DNA from: Roseicyclus sediminis | GTDB taxonomy: Bacteria > Pseudomonadota > Alphaproteobacteria > Rhodobacterales > Rhodobacteraceae | Assembly (NCBI RefSeq): GCF_025515305.1 | Contig: NZ_JAOPHT010000021.1 | Location: 1 to 52,234 of the forward strand | Reading direction: 5' to 3' | DNA: 52,234 bases | Part shown: positions 34,003 to 41,831 of the stretch, one piece after another | How the letters are laid out: every line of letters begins with the position of its first letter | How positions within the stretch are numbered: the stretch's first letter is position 1 | Position numbers and translations under genes: made by a program | Notes under the pieces: generated by a model | The model's database searches: none | What the model was told of the DNA's origin: nothing | The model's input: only the letters and a program-made list of their open reading frames with translations

Positions 34003-34908
34003 ATGCCCCTCACTCCAGACCAGCTTGCCGAGATCGAGGCTGCCCGCGCCGAGCCGCAGCCGACGCTGCGTGCCGTCAGCCCCGGCATGGAAGCCCATCT
34101 TTACAAGGCCGTGCCGGTCCTCGATCACGGTTTCGTCCGGGTCATCGACTACATGGGCGACGACGCCGCCATCGTGCAGGCCGCCCGCGTCTCCTACGGG
34201 GCGGGCACGAAGAAGGCGCGCGACGATTCGGGCCTGATCCGCTACCTCATGCGGCACTGGCACTCGACGCCCTTCGAGATGTGCGAAGTGAAGCTGCACG
34301 TGAAGCTGCCGGTCTTCGTCGCGCGCCAGTGGATCCGCCACCGCACCGCCAACGTGAACGAGTATTCCGCCCGCTACTCGATCCTCGACCGGGAGTTCTA
34401 CATCCCCGAGCCCGAGGCGCTGGCCGCGCAGTCCACGGTCAACAACCAGGGGCGCGGCGCGGTGCTGGAAGGGGCGGAGGCCGCGCGCGTGCTGGAGATG
34501 CTGAAGGCCGACGCGGGGCGGGCCTACGACCATTACGAGGCGATGCTGAGCCAGGACGGCCAGCAGGGCCTCGCGCGGGAACTGGCGCGCATGAACCTGC
34601 CCGCCAACATCTACACGCAGTGGTACTGGAAGACGGACCTGCACAACCTCTTCCACTTCCTGCGCCTCCGCGCCGACGCCCACGCGCAATACGAGATCCG
34701 CGTCTACGCCGAGGCCATCGCGGCGATGGTGAAGGACTGGGTCCCGGCGGCCTACGGCGCGTTCGAGGATTACCGGATGGGCGGGGTGACGCTCAGCGCG
34801 AAGGGGGTCGAGGTGCTGCGGCGGAGGCTGGCGGGGGAGGCCGTGACGCAGGAGACGTCGGGGATGAGCAAGGGCGAGTGGCGGGAGTTCGAAGAGGTGT
34901 TTGGGTGA
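34003..34908 (+). CDS. thyX: flavin-dependent thymidylate synthase
   Basis: A 301-residue ThyX, which methylates dUMP to dTMP using methylenetetrahydrofolate and FADH2. The signature RHRX7S is at residues 112-122 ([11 protein letters not shown]), preceded by [32 protein letters not shown] 34003 follows AAAGG. The alphaproteobacterial form of about 300 residues is complete, ending FEEVFG. Its stop codon overlaps the start of the AT-rich gene that follows (TGATG), so sequence composition changes abruptly at its last codon. Confidence 0.96.
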   Translation: MPLTPDQLAEIEAARAEPQPTLRAVSPGMEAHLYKAVPVLDHGFVRVIDYMGDDAAIVQAARVSYGAGTKKARDDSGLIRYLMRHWHSTPFEMCEVKLHVKLPVFVARQWIRHRTANVNEYSARYSILDREFYIPEPEALAAQSTVNNQGRGAVLEGAEAARVLEMLKADAGRAYDHYEAMLSQDGQQGLARELARMNLPANIYTQWYWKTDLHNLFHFLRLRADAHAQYEIRVYAEAIAAMVKDWVPAAYGAFEDYRMGGVTLSAKGVEVLRRRLAGEAVTQETSGMSKGEWREFEEVFG

Positions 34909-35625
34909 TGGCTGTTGGCGCAGACGATTTCAGGAAAATTGAAAACAAGCTCGAACGTTGCAAAAAGTATCTGGATGAACTTCGCGACTCCCAAGATGTA
35001 GAATACGCTGCACTATTGTGGGAGAACATTCTCACCGCCTGGTGCCAATCAAAAAAATTATTCGGTAAGTTTTGTGGCTTGGTCGGACTGGTTGGTATAC
35101 AGGAACAGATTAAAGCAGATCTGAGCGGATCACGCGCGTCGGCGCACTATTTCCTCCACGCTCGAAATGCCGAAGAACACAGTTTTGCCGCCGTCATGAG
35201 CCAAGTCCCGCAGAGCAAGGCTGTCCATGTACCTGGCGTGTTTGGCGGAACTTTCGTAGAAGGGGAACACGTATTTAGTCACGACAATTACGTTGTCGTT
35301 GGTGATCTTGTCATCCGGCAACCTGACTATCTGATTAACTCGCGTTCCTACGAAGATGGCACTGATTTGCCGCCCGGAGCTTCGACGCACATACTAAAGA
35401 GCTATATTGTGCCTTCCACTGTAATGGATCGGGGGGTTGAGTATTCCCCGCCTAGCCTTCCTGTGGCCGATGAAGAGTGGGCCTTAGCTCTCGCTCTAGA
35501 TGCAGTCGAATGGCTGGACGATCTGATTTCCTTAGCGGTGGATGAATTGGGTTGGGTGAGATGAAGCTGGGCTTTAGATGATCTGCAACGATCCATTTCA
35601 TTCCGTCAAACGATAATTCTCTACC
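34901..35625. other. AT-rich island bounded by an 8-bp direct repeat
   Basis: Counted by hand, three sample stretches in the island (34911-34980, 35041-35100, 35281-35340) are 42-43% G+C, against 65% for a 60-base stretch of thyX at 34681. Codon use changes in step (ATT, AAA, TTA, AGC appear). The octamer TTGGGTGA occurs at 34901-34908, over the thyX stop codon, and again at 35552-35559 near the end of the inserted gene. The low-G+C sequence runs on for about 65 bases beyond the second copy, so the repeat may be a footprint or chance. No transposase, integrase or tRNA is present. Confidence 0.6.
34908..35564 (+). CDS. putative HEPN-like protein, horizontally acquired
   Basis: A 218-residue cytoplasmic protein unlike its neighbours in composition. 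The N-terminal half is predicted helical, and its core has LHARNAEEHS: Arg86-Asn87-(3)-His91, an Rx4H motif with a polar residue after Arg, the hallmark of HEPN RNases in toxin and antiviral systems. The central part (about 105-180) is beta-rich and ends in an acidic amphipathic helix (LALALDAVEWLDDLISLAVDEL). I do not recognise the full family, and no antitoxin or nucleotidyltransferase partner is adjacent. The start overlaps the thyX stop. The HEPN assignment is an inference from the motif and helix pattern only. Confidence 0.6.
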   Translation: MAVGADDFRKIENKLERCKKYLDELRDSQDVEYAALLWENILTAWCQSKKLFGKFCGLVGLVGIQEQIKADLSGSRASAHYFLHARNAEEHSFAAVMSQVPQSKAVHVPGVFGGTFVEGEHVFSHDNYVVVGDLVIRQPDYLINSRSYEDGTDLPPGASTHILKSYIVPSTVMDRGVEYSPPSLPVADEEWALALALDAVEWLDDLISLAVDELGWVR

Positions 35626-35631
35626 CGCCCC

Positions 35632-35904
35632 TCACTCCCCCACCGCCGCCAACGCCTCCGCCCGCAACTCGGCCACGATCTCCGCATTCTCCTCCTCCCA
35701 CGCGCTGAAGGCGCGGTAGGTGGCGATGCGCTCGGCCCCGTATTCCGCCGTCCCCACGGGCGCGGGGTCGAGGGGGGCGAACCAGGCCTTTACCTCTTCG
35801 TAGGTCTCCACGCAGGCGAGGCGGTCGCCGCCCAGCGGCTCCTGCGTCTGCGCGGCGGCGTCGCAGGTGTAGTAGGCGAGCAGAAGGGCGAGGAATTGCT
35901 CCAA
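35632..35904 (-). CDS. small conserved-looking hypothetical protein
   Basis: A 90-residue acidic protein. It begins MEQFLALLLAYYTCDAAAQTQEP, where the hydrophobic start is too short and polar to be a clear signal peptide, contains two cysteines (Cys14, Cys31) and two Trp, and ends in a helical Glu/Ala-rich segment (WEEENAEIVAELRAEALAAVG). G+C content is back to the genome level. No family was recognised. Upstream on the minus strand GGAAAGGAGA lies close to the start, supporting it. It lies tail to tail with the AT-rich gene. Confidence 0.6.
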   Translation of the reverse strand: MEQFLALLLAYYTCDAAAQTQEPLGGDRLACVETYEEVKAWFAPLDPAPVGTAEYGAERIATYRAFSAWEEENAEIVAELRAEALAAVGE

Positions 35905-36082
35905 GGGGGCCGTCTCCTTTCCGCGAAAGAGGGGACCTTGGCGGCCGCGCGTCTGTCAAGGCGGGCGCGGGGGCGGCCCGATCACGTCTTCGCAAGGGGC
36001 GGGGGAGGCGGGCGCGGTGCGGCCCGCCCTTGCAACCTGCGCAGGACCGCTAGGTTGTGACGGGCCCCAGAAGGAACCCTCC

Positions 36083-36487
36083 ATGTCCTATGTCGTCCTC
36101 TTCCTCGCCACCTCGATCATCTTCCTCGTGGCCGACGCGATCATGCTCCGCTCCGTGCTGCAGCCGGTCTTCGCCCGGCACCTCGGCGACGGCCTCTACG
36201 AGGGGGGCTTCCGCCTGCTGCCAGCGGTTCTGTTCTACTTCGTCTACATGTTCGGCGTGCTGTGGTTCGCGGGCCTGCCGGCGCTGAAGGCGGGGACGCC
36301 GCACACGGCGCTCCTGAACGGCGCGGTCCTGGGCCTCGTGGCCTACGGCACCTACGAGCTGACGTCCTGGGCGGTGATGCGCGACTGGCATCCGCAGATG
36401 GTCGTCATGGACATCGCGTGGGGCACCGTCCTGACCGGCGCCGCGGCCTGGGGCGGGGTGCTGGCGGCGCGGGCCGTGGCGGGCTGA
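36083..36487 (+). CDS. DUF2177 family membrane protein
   Basis: A 134-residue protein with four membrane helices: VVLFLATSIIFLVADAIML, LLPAVLFYFVYMFGVLWF, NGAVLGLVAYGTYELTSWAVM and VMDIAWGTVLTGAAAWGGVLAAR. The pattern Y-x-A-T-Y-E-L-T and MDIAWG match the DUF2177 family, of unknown role and often near lipid or photolyase-linked genes in other bacteria. ATG 36083 has AAGGAACC upstream; the earlier ATG at 36017 precedes a Cys-rich unconserved stretch. Confidence 0.82.
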   Translation: MSYVVLFLATSIIFLVADAIMLRSVLQPVFARHLGDGLYEGGFRLLPAVLFYFVYMFGVLWFAGLPALKAGTPHTALLNGAVLGLVAYGTYELTSWAVMRDWHPQMVVMDIAWGTVLTGAAAWGGVLAARAVAG

Positions 36488-36593
36488 GCGCGGGGTCGGG
36501 GGCGGGGTAGGGGTTTCCCGACTGGCGCGGTGCCGCCTTTACTGTGCTGATCGCCTGGTCCCATGGGGGGACGCCGTATCAGGAGACCTTGCC

Positions 36594-36902
36594 ATGACCC
36601 GCCTCGCAGCCCTCGCCGCCGCATTCCTTCTCGCCCTTCCGGCCCCTCTTCTCGCCGCCGGAACGCCCGAGGAGCCCGCCTTCACCATCGAGGTGCGCAA
36701 CGTCCAGTACGTCGCCCCGGTCAGCCCGCAGGAGGGCGGCCAGTTCATCGCCTCCGACGCGGACATGCCCGAGGGCCTCGCCGAGGGGGACATCGTGATG
36801 ATCGTCGACAACACCGACGCTTCGATCACGCGGATCGCGGAATATGCCGGCCTGAACGGCATCGGTCAGCACAACTTCCGCGTCTTCGACGTCGAGGAAT
36901 GA
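36594..36902 (+). CDS. small exported protein of unknown function
   Basis: A 102-residue protein with a clear signal peptide (TRLAALAAAFLLALPAPLLAAG, cleavage after LLAA). The mature part of about 80 residues is acidic and predicted beta-rich (FTIEVRNVQYVAPV, EGDIVMIVDNTDASITRIAEYAG, NFRVFDVEE), with no cysteines, so probably a small periplasmic beta fold. CAGGAGA precedes the start. It ends 3 bases from the convergent glycosyltransferase gene. Family not recognised. Confidence 0.7.
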   Translation: MTRLAALAAAFLLALPAPLLAAGTPEEPAFTIEVRNVQYVAPVSPQEGGQFIASDADMPEGLAEGDIVMIVDNTDASITRIAEYAGLNGIGQHNFRVFDVEE

Positions 36903-36905
36903 TCC

Positions 36906-37901
36906 TCAGGCCACCTGGGCCGCCTGGTTGGTGAGCTCGGCGATGCGCGCGGGGGTCAGCCACTCCCGCCGCATCCGTGCCAGCCAGGCATGCGCCTCGG
37001 CCTCGAGCGCCGCGATCTCGGGGTCGGCGCGCCGCCAATGGGCCATCAACGCCTTGACCTCCGGCAGGTGGCGCAGGATCGAGCGCTCCTCGACATCGTT
37101 CACGTTCGCCGCCCGGTGCCAGCGCGACTGCAGCATGTAGCGCTTGTTGTAGACCGAGCGCATCCCGTCCCCGCGGTGGTTCTTCAGGAGGAACAGGTCG
37201 GGCGAGCGGATGGCGTAGTGGTTCACCACGGCCCCCTCCCAGCGGAGGTGCCGCGTGCGGTTCGTCCGACCGTCGGCGGCGTCACGGTGGTCGGAGACCT
37301 CGGTGTCCGCCATGGCACCGGGATGGAGCGGGCGTCCATAGGCGGTGCAGAGGCTGACCTCGCGCCGGGGATCCTTGGGCATGTGGTCGATCCCGCCCGT
37401 GAAGGCGCCGGGGTCGAACATCGTCTTCTGCATCGCGGTGAAGGGGCGCGTCCGGCTTGCGGCGCGCGTCAGCTCCTCCATCTGCAATCCGCCCTCGGTC
37501 CATTCGGTCAGCCCGCCGTCCCCGAAAAGCCGCCAGGTGACCGCGACCGCGTCGAAGCCCTCGACCACCGGGAGCCAGTCGGCGAGGCGTCCGTCGCCCT
37601 CCAGCACGTTCAGGAACTCGTCGGCATCGATGTGCAGAAGCCAGCGCGACGCCTGCGCATGGGGGTCCTGCAGCACCCGCGCGACGCCCGCGGGCTGGGG
37701 CGGAAGCTCGCCGCGCAGGTCGTTGCGGATGTGGTGCACCGCCCCGAGCGCGGCCAGCCGGTCCATCAGGATGTCGGTGCCGTCACTGCAATCGTTGGTG
37801 CAGACGAAGACGTGGTCGAACCCGATGACCCGGTGATAGGCCACCCATTCGAGCGCGAACATGCACTCGTCGCGCATGCACGCCATGATGGAGGTTTGCA
37901 C
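36906..37901 (-). CDS. glycosyltransferase family 2-like protein
   Basis: About 331 residues with a GT-A type fold: SIMACMRDECMFALEWVAYHRVIGFDHV at the N-terminus, VFVCTNDCSDGTD, and the nucleotide-sugar/metal motif DADEFLNV (Asp92 and Asp94), matching the Glyco_tranf_2_4 group often found with polysaccharide loci. No membrane segment, so cytoplasmic. The start is uncertain: GTG at 37901 gives the tightest fit, ATG 37886 is possible, and the frame upstream to 38075 is Arg-rich and unconserved. No other polysaccharide gene is near, so acceptor and sugar are unknown. Confidence 0.8.
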   Translation of the reverse strand: MQTSIMACMRDECMFALEWVAYHRVIGFDHVFVCTNDCSDGTDILMDRLAALGAVHHIRNDLRGELPPQPAGVARVLQDPHAQASRWLLHIDADEFLNVLEGDGRLADWLPVVEGFDAVAVTWRLFGDGGLTEWTEGGLQMEELTRAASRTRPFTAMQKTMFDPGAFTGGIDHMPKDPRREVSLCTAYGRPLHPGAMADTEVSDHRDAADGRTNRTRHLRWEGAVVNHYAIRSPDLFLLKNHRGDGMRSVYNKRYMLQSRWHRAANVNDVEERSILRHLPEVKALMAHWRRADPEIAALEAEAHAWLARMRREWLTPARIAELTNQAAQVA

Positions 37902-38146
37902 TGCTCTGCCCCGGTTTTTTTTCGGTACTTGCCGGGCAGATCGTAGACGGTTTGCGGGGAATGGGAATCGTCGCCGTGAACGCGCGCGCGGGATGTTGCC
38001 GGGGCGCCGCAGGAGGCGTGCCGCACCCCGGTTCCGGCGCGTGCGTGCCGGGTCGGTCACGGCGCCGATGGCCATGACCGCCGCGGCCGGATTTCTGTGA
38101 GGGTCGCGTCGTCCGGGGGGCGCCCGGATACCCTCGGGCTCTCGTG

Positions 38147-38353
38147 TCAGAGCTTCTGCAGCTCCACGGCCGAGGCCCGACCGTCTCGTCCCTCGCGCAA
38201 CTCGTAGCTGAGCTTGGTGTTGTCGGCGAGCCCGGTCATTCCGGCCTTCTCGACGGCGGAGATGTGCACGAACACGTCCTTGCCGCCATCATCGGGGGCG
38301 ATGAAACCATAACCCTTGGTCGTATTGAACCACTTCACGGTGCCTGTCGGCAT
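38147..38353 (-). CDS. cspA: cold-shock-domain protein
   Basis: A 68-residue OB-fold nucleic-acid-binding protein, an RNA chaperone. RNP1 is KGYGFIAP and RNP2 is VFVHIS, after the start GTVKWFNTTKG. Slightly unusual is the C-terminal half, DNTKLSYELREGRDGRASAVELQKL, typical of alphaproteobacterial members. The 225-base gap to the divergent ArsC-like gene leaves room for a long 5' leader, as cold-shock mRNAs often have, but no structure was established. Confidence 0.94.
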   Translation of the reverse strand: MPTGTVKWFNTTKGYGFIAPDDGGKDVFVHISAVEKAGMTGLADNTKLSYELREGRDGRASAVELQKL

Positions 38354-38578
38354 CGGTCTTCCCTCTCAAGTCACAATGCGCGCCCGCGACGTGCGGCGCG
38401 TTGGTGCAGCAGGGTCCACGTGACCAATGTGCTGCCTTCTTGAGAGGGCGGTTCACAGGGAAACCAGGCGTCACGCCGACAAAATTGGTGCAATCCCGAA
38501 TTGAGACAAGATCGAATCTATGGAGGCGCCGCGCGATGGCGCTAATTTGCGCATAAGGCGAAAAGAGGAGGCGCGGCG

Positions 38579-38902
38579 ATGACGCTTTACGGGCTGAAGG
38601 CCTGCGATACCTGCCGCAAGGCGCTTAAGGCCCTGCGCGAGGCGGGCCACGAGGCAGAGTTGGTGGATGTCCGCGAGACGCCGGTCGGGGATGCGGTTCT
38701 GGACAGGTTTCTCGGCGCGTTCGGCGAGGCTCTGGTCAACACGCGCTCCACGACCTGGCGCGGCCTGTCCGAAGACGAGAGGGGCCTGCCGGCCCGGACG
38801 CTTCTGGCCGCACATCCCGCGTTGATGAAGCGCCCGGTGATCGAGGCCGACGGGACGCTCTACCTCGGCTGGGACGCGGGCGTGAGGTCGGCGCTCCTCT
38901 GA
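38579..38902 (+). CDS. ArsC/Spx-family thioredoxin-fold protein
   Basis: A 107-residue protein of the ArsC/Spx/YffB family. The N-terminal active site is ACDTCRKA with Cys9 and Cys12 (CxxC), followed by a helix and VDVRETP. The Arg-Thr loop that in arsenate reductases reads NTR is present as LVNTRSTTWRGL, and the cis-proline region is MKRPVIE. No ars genes are nearby, so arsenate reduction is not implied; YffB-like glutathione-dependent reductase is as likely. Its last 43 bases overlap the end of the DoxX gene on the other strand. Confidence 0.85.
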   Translation: MTLYGLKACDTCRKALKALREAGHEAELVDVRETPVGDAVLDRFLGAFGEALVNTRSTTWRGLSEDERGLPARTLLAAHPALMKRPVIEADGTLYLGWDAGVRSALL

Positions 38903-39429
38903 CGCGAGAGCAGGGCGTCGAGCGAGAGCGGCCCGGCCCCGCGCAGCACCAGGACGACCAGCAGGAAGATCCAGAAGGCGCGCTGATCGGCGATGTCCGA
39001 GCCCGCGCTGTTGTCGAACCAGGCGCCGAGCACGTCGCCCGAGACCCCGTGCCCGACAATGTCGACCCAGGTCTGCACGGCGACGAACCCGATCATGCCG
39101 ATCGCCGCGAGGCGGGTGAACAGCCCCAGGACGATCAGCGCGGGCAGGATGAACTCGGTCCAGGTGCCGAGGATCACGATGGGTGTCGCCAGCGGCCCGA
39201 GCGCCGAGGGGTTGAAGCCCACCGCCTCGAAGGCGCGCGGCAGGATCTGGATATAGGCGCCGAGGTCCGGGCTGAACGGTCCCGAGCCCCATTTCGTCAG
39301 GCCCGAGTTCCAGTAGTAGACCAGGAGCGTTCCGGCAAAGACGATGCGGGCGAGCGTCGGGATCAGCCAGGGCGCGGTGGCCTCGAGGGTGCCGAAGATG
39401 CGGTCGTGCAGGGCGATGAGGGGGCGCAT
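38860..39429 (-). CDS. DoxX family membrane protein of the bufferin operon
   Basis: A 189-residue inner-membrane protein with four helices. PTLARIVFAGTLLVYYWNSGLTKW, GTWTEFILPALIVLGLFTRLAAIGMIGFVAVQT and WIFLLVVLVLRGAGPLSLDALL are typical of DoxX. It begins 3 bases after the bufC stop, so it is the last gene of the bufA-B-C-doxX unit; DoxX genes are recurrent members of bufferin loci. A respiratory quinone or copper-stress role is inferred only from that association. The 3' end overlaps the ArsC-like gene by 43 bases, tail to tail. Confidence 0.88.
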   Translation of the reverse strand: MRPLIALHDRIFGTLEATAPWLIPTLARIVFAGTLLVYYWNSGLTKWGSGPFSPDLGAYIQILPRAFEAVGFNPSALGPLATPIVILGTWTEFILPALIVLGLFTRLAAIGMIGFVAVQTWVDIVGHGVSGDVLGAWFDNSAGSDIADQRAFWIFLLVVLVLRGAGPLSLDALLSRQRSADLTPASQPR

Positions 39430-39432
39430 GGT

Positions 39433-40188
39433 TCAGGCTCCTTCGGGGGTGTGGCTGGCGTCGAGGGTCAGGGCGCCGGAGGACAGGAAAAGGGTCAGGA
39501 TCGCGGGCATGTCCGCCTCGGGATCGATCGCCTGCGTCGCAGTGACGGCCTCGGCCAGCGTCAGGCGGCCCTTGAGGTGCCGTGCGAAGGTGTGGCCGCC
39601 CCGGGGCAGAGCGTGCGGAACCGGATCGTAGCCCGGGCGCGTGATGAGGACCGTTTCGGGCCGCCTTGGAGGGACCAGGTGCGGCTCGGTGGTGTTGCGC
39701 AGCCAGATCGACAGAACCGGAAAGCGCGAGGCGAGGATCAGCGTCGCGGGTGCAAGGCGGGGGCGCAGCTCCAGCACGTCGGCTGGCGCGCGGCCCTCAA
39801 GCGGAAGCGGCGCCACGTCGGCGGCGTGGTACGACTGGCGGAGGCCCAGTTCGAGCCGGGCGATGTCGGGGAGGTATGGCAGCTGCGCCACGGGCTCGAA
39901 CCCTGCAAGAAAGCCCGGAAACCGGCCGCCCCAGAGTTGCAGGCGCGGATCTTCGGGCGGATGGGCGCGCAGGAAGACCCCGGCCATGGCGCGGAAGAAG
40001 TCGCGTCCCACGAGTTTCTCGATCACCGGAAAACCGGTGGCGAGCGCGTCCGAGAGGCTGGCCGACACGTTGTTGCGGTAGACGTCGAAACGGCGGCCGG
40101 CCGGGCGGCCCTCCGGGTCGGTCAGGCCGGGCGGCGGCGAGGTCTGGGGGTCGAGAAGTGCTGCGGCGAATGCGGTCTGTCCGGTCAT
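39433..40188 (-). CDS. bufC: BufC/HvfC family partner of the MNIO enzyme (DUF2063)
   Basis: A 251-residue protein with an N-terminal DUF2063 domain: RRFDVYRNNVSASLSDALATGFPVIEKLVGRDFFRAMAGVF-type helices (split here; the YRNN and FPVIEKLVG motifs are the diagnostic parts), and a C-terminal domain with more beta content. In bufferin systems this protein brings the precursor peptide to the iron enzyme BufB. It sits between bufB and the DoxX gene with 3 bases on either side, so all are one transcript. Confidence 0.87.
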   Translation of the reverse strand: MTGQTAFAAALLDPQTSPPPGLTDPEGRPAGRRFDVYRNNVSASLSDALATGFPVIEKLVGRDFFRAMAGVFLRAHPPEDPRLQLWGGRFPGFLAGFEPVAQLPYLPDIARLELGLRQSYHAADVAPLPLEGRAPADVLELRPRLAPATLILASRFPVLSIWLRNTTEPHLVPPRRPETVLITRPGYDPVPHALPRGGHTFARHLKGRLTLAEAVTATQAIDPEADMPAILTLFLSSGALTLDASHTPEGA

Positions 40189-40191
40189 GGC

Positions 40192-41046
40192 TCAGGCCTC
40201 CACCGGCGACAGGAGTTCGGCAGCGCGCGCGGCTTCCGCACGCAGCGTCGGCCAGTCCGGGACGTCGGTGTCCCATTCGATCAGAGTGGGCCGCGGACCG
40301 CCCCGGGCGATGGTGTGGGCATAGAGCGTCCAGACCGGGTCAACCACCTCGCGGCCGTGGCTGTCGATCAGGAGAGGCGCGCCATGCTCGTCCTCGTCCT
40401 CGTCATGGCCGCCGAGATGGATCTCGCCTACCGCCTCCAGCGGGAAGGCGTCGATATAGGTGCGCGGGTTCCAGTTCTGGTTGGTGGCCGAGACGAAGAC
40501 GTTGTTCACGTCGAGCAGCAGGCCGCAGCCGGTGCGCCGGGCGATCTCGGACAGGAAAGTGACCTCGTCCATATCGCTCTCGGCGAAGGCGAGGTAGGTC
40601 GAGGGGTTCTCGAGCAGCATGCGCCGCCCGAGCCTGTCCTGAACCTCGCCGATGTGGTCGGAGACGCGCGCCAGCGTGGCGGCGGTATAGGGCAGGGGCA
40701 GGAGGTCGTTGAGGAACCCCGTGTCGTGGGTCGACCATGCGAGATGTTCGGAGAAACTCGCCGGGTTCAGCCAGTCGAGAAGGTGGCGCAGGCGAGAAAG
40801 GTGGTCACGGTCGAGCGGGCGCTCGCCGCCGATGGACAGGCCCACGCCGTGCACCGAAACCGGCATGCGTTCGGCGATGGCCCTGAGTTGCGCCAGCGGG
40901 CGGCCACCGGCGCCCATGTAGTTCTCGGCGTGGATCTCGACCCAGCGGACAGGGCCGGGATCCTCCATGAGGCCGCTGAAATGCCGGGCCTTGTATCCGA
41001 CACCGGCGGCGGCGGGCAGGCGGTATGGGGGGGCGAGGTCGAGCAT
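40192..41046 (-). CDS. bufB: multinuclear non-heme iron oxidase BufB (DUF692)
   Basis: A 284-residue TIM-barrel enzyme of the DUF692/MNIO family. Metal-site segments are visible in order: [62 protein letters not shown] and [11 protein letters not shown], giving the expected His/Glu/Asp/Asn ligands. Characterised homologues turn cysteines in bufferin precursors into 5-thiooxazoles that bind copper. The precursor gene bufA lies upstream (71 bases away, with a hairpin between), and bufC follows by 3 bases. Confidence 0.92.
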   Translation of the reverse strand: MLDLAPPYRLPAAAGVGYKARHFSGLMEDPGPVRWVEIHAENYMGAGGRPLAQLRAIAERMPVSVHGVGLSIGGERPLDRDHLSRLRHLLDWLNPASFSEHLAWSTHDTGFLNDLLPLPYTAATLARVSDHIGEVQDRLGRRMLLENPSTYLAFAESDMDEVTFLSEIARRTGCGLLLDVNNVFVSATNQNWNPRTYIDAFPLEAVGEIHLGGHDEDEDEHGAPLLIDSHGREVVDPVWTLYAHTIARGGPRPTLIEWDTDVPDWPTLRAEAARAAELLSPVEA

Positions 41047-41082
41047 GGCGGCCTGTGTCGGAAGAAGGATGTGAGGGGAGGG

Positions 41083-41109
41083 GCCCCGGCCAGGTCATCC
41101 GGCCGGGGC
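41083..41109 (-). promoter_or_regulatory. intercistronic stem-loop between bufA and bufB
   Basis: GCCCCGGCC and GGCCGGGGC form a perfect 9-bp stem around a 9-base loop in the bufA-bufB gap, with no T-tract. A stable hairpin here could protect the 3' end of the bufA message or attenuate transcription, giving more peptide than enzyme. The function is inferred. Confidence 0.55.
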
Positions 41110-41117
41110 ACACGATC

Positions 41118-41471
41118 TTACATGTCGACGGACATGTAGTTCGATGCGTCCGTGCCTTCGGGCAGGTCGCGGTTGATGCCATCGTAGCCGCCGGCCATCA
41201 GTTCGGCTTCGCTCACGCCCATGCGGCCGTCGGGCAGTGCGATGTCGCCGCAGGTGCCGGCGGGAACGAGCGTCCAGGCGTTGCCCTGGTAGTCGACCGT
41301 GGACGAGCCGGCGCAGGTCGTGCCGGGGCCGGCCGCGCAGTCGTTTTCGCCGGCGAGGCTGACGCCATAGCACTTCTCGTTGTCCTGCGCCTGGGCATCG
41401 GTGACGCCGTGGGCGGTGACTGCTGCGGCGACGGCGCCGAGAAGGGCGAGCGATTTGGTTGTGGTGGTCAT
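41118..41471 (-). CDS. bufA: bufferin-type secreted precursor peptide BufA (DUF2282)
   Basis: A 117-residue exported peptide. A signal peptide ([21 protein letters not shown]) precedes the DUF2282/BufA core with four cysteines at 34, 45, 53 and 74: [21 protein letters not shown] and PAGTCGD, with [10 protein letters not shown] between. The residues after Cys74 form a 43-residue acidic tail (starting [21 protein letters not shown] and ending SNYMSVDM) longer than in the short BufA forms I know. BufB/BufC, encoded downstream, should modify the cysteines before Sec export; the product would sequester copper in the periplasm. AGGGAG precedes the ATG. Confidence 0.9.
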   Translation of the reverse strand: MTTTTKSLALLGAVAAAVTAHGVTDAQAQDNEKCYGVSLAGENDCAAGPGTTCAGSSTVDYQGNAWTLVPAGTCGDIALPDGRMGVSEAELMAGGYDGINRDLPEGTDASNYMSVDM

Positions 41472-41543
41472 CGGCTTGGTAACTCCCTAGTGGATTGAAT
41501 GCGGGGGCGGCGCGGGATGCGCCGCTGACCAGAGCCTGTCCGA

Positions 41544-41564
41544 ATTGGCCGGTCACGGGCCAAT
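41544..41564. promoter_or_regulatory. inverted repeat upstream of bufA, operator candidate
   Basis: ATTGGCC and GGCCAAT, 7 bases each, are perfectly complementary around GGTCACG, centred about 83 bases before the bufA ATG. The position suits an operator for the buf operon. The controlling protein is unknown; no regulator gene of the buf system is in the window. Confidence 0.4.
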
Positions 41565-41786
41565 CACAGGGCTGTTGCCCACGTGTCCGTGACGCGCCGT
41601 CAGCGGGTCGTGAGCCGTGCCGCCCTGGTGGTTGTATTGAAAATCAACGGCTTGACCCCCAAACGGTGCCGTCCCGGGGATCGGATTGAAATGCCGCGCT
41701 CGCGCGCCGCGCGGGGAAAATGCGAAAATGTTTCACCCCAAGGTGGAAAAGGCCGGGGTCTTGGGATGCGTGGCGCGAGCATCTAT

Positions 41787-41798
41787 GTCAGGCCTGAC
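41787..41798. promoter_or_regulatory. 12-bp palindrome before the small membrane-protein gene
   Basis: GTCAGGCCTGAC is a perfect palindrome 33 bases before the ATG at 41832, within the probable leader or promoter. It may be a repressor site or a short hairpin; nothing further can be said. Confidence 0.3.
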
Positions 41799-41831
41799 GC
41801 GGAACGTGATGGCTGATCGGAGGAACGGAAG

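Larger units (their letters stand above)
41472..41831. other. divergent regulatory region of bufA and a small membrane-protein gene
   Basis: No gene was found in these 360 bases between the two diverging genes. It contains an inverted repeat ATTGGCC-N7-GGCCAAT (41544-41564), a TTGA-AAA-TCAA element (41637-41647), an imperfect hairpin TTTCACC/GGTGGAAA near 41733-41752, and a 12-bp palindrome (41787-41798). Local A+T content rises around 41635-41745, as expected for promoters, but I could not assign -35/-10 boxes or an ECF-type promoter reliably. Confidence 0.5.

Noticed and set aside
34880-35640. tRNA or phage attachment site at the AT-rich island
   Set aside because: No cloverleaf and no integrase nearby; only an 8-bp repeat, too short to call an att site.
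37905-37930. Run of eight T residues near 37914 as a plus-strand terminator
   Set aside because: No stable stem lies immediately before it, and no plus-strand gene ends there.
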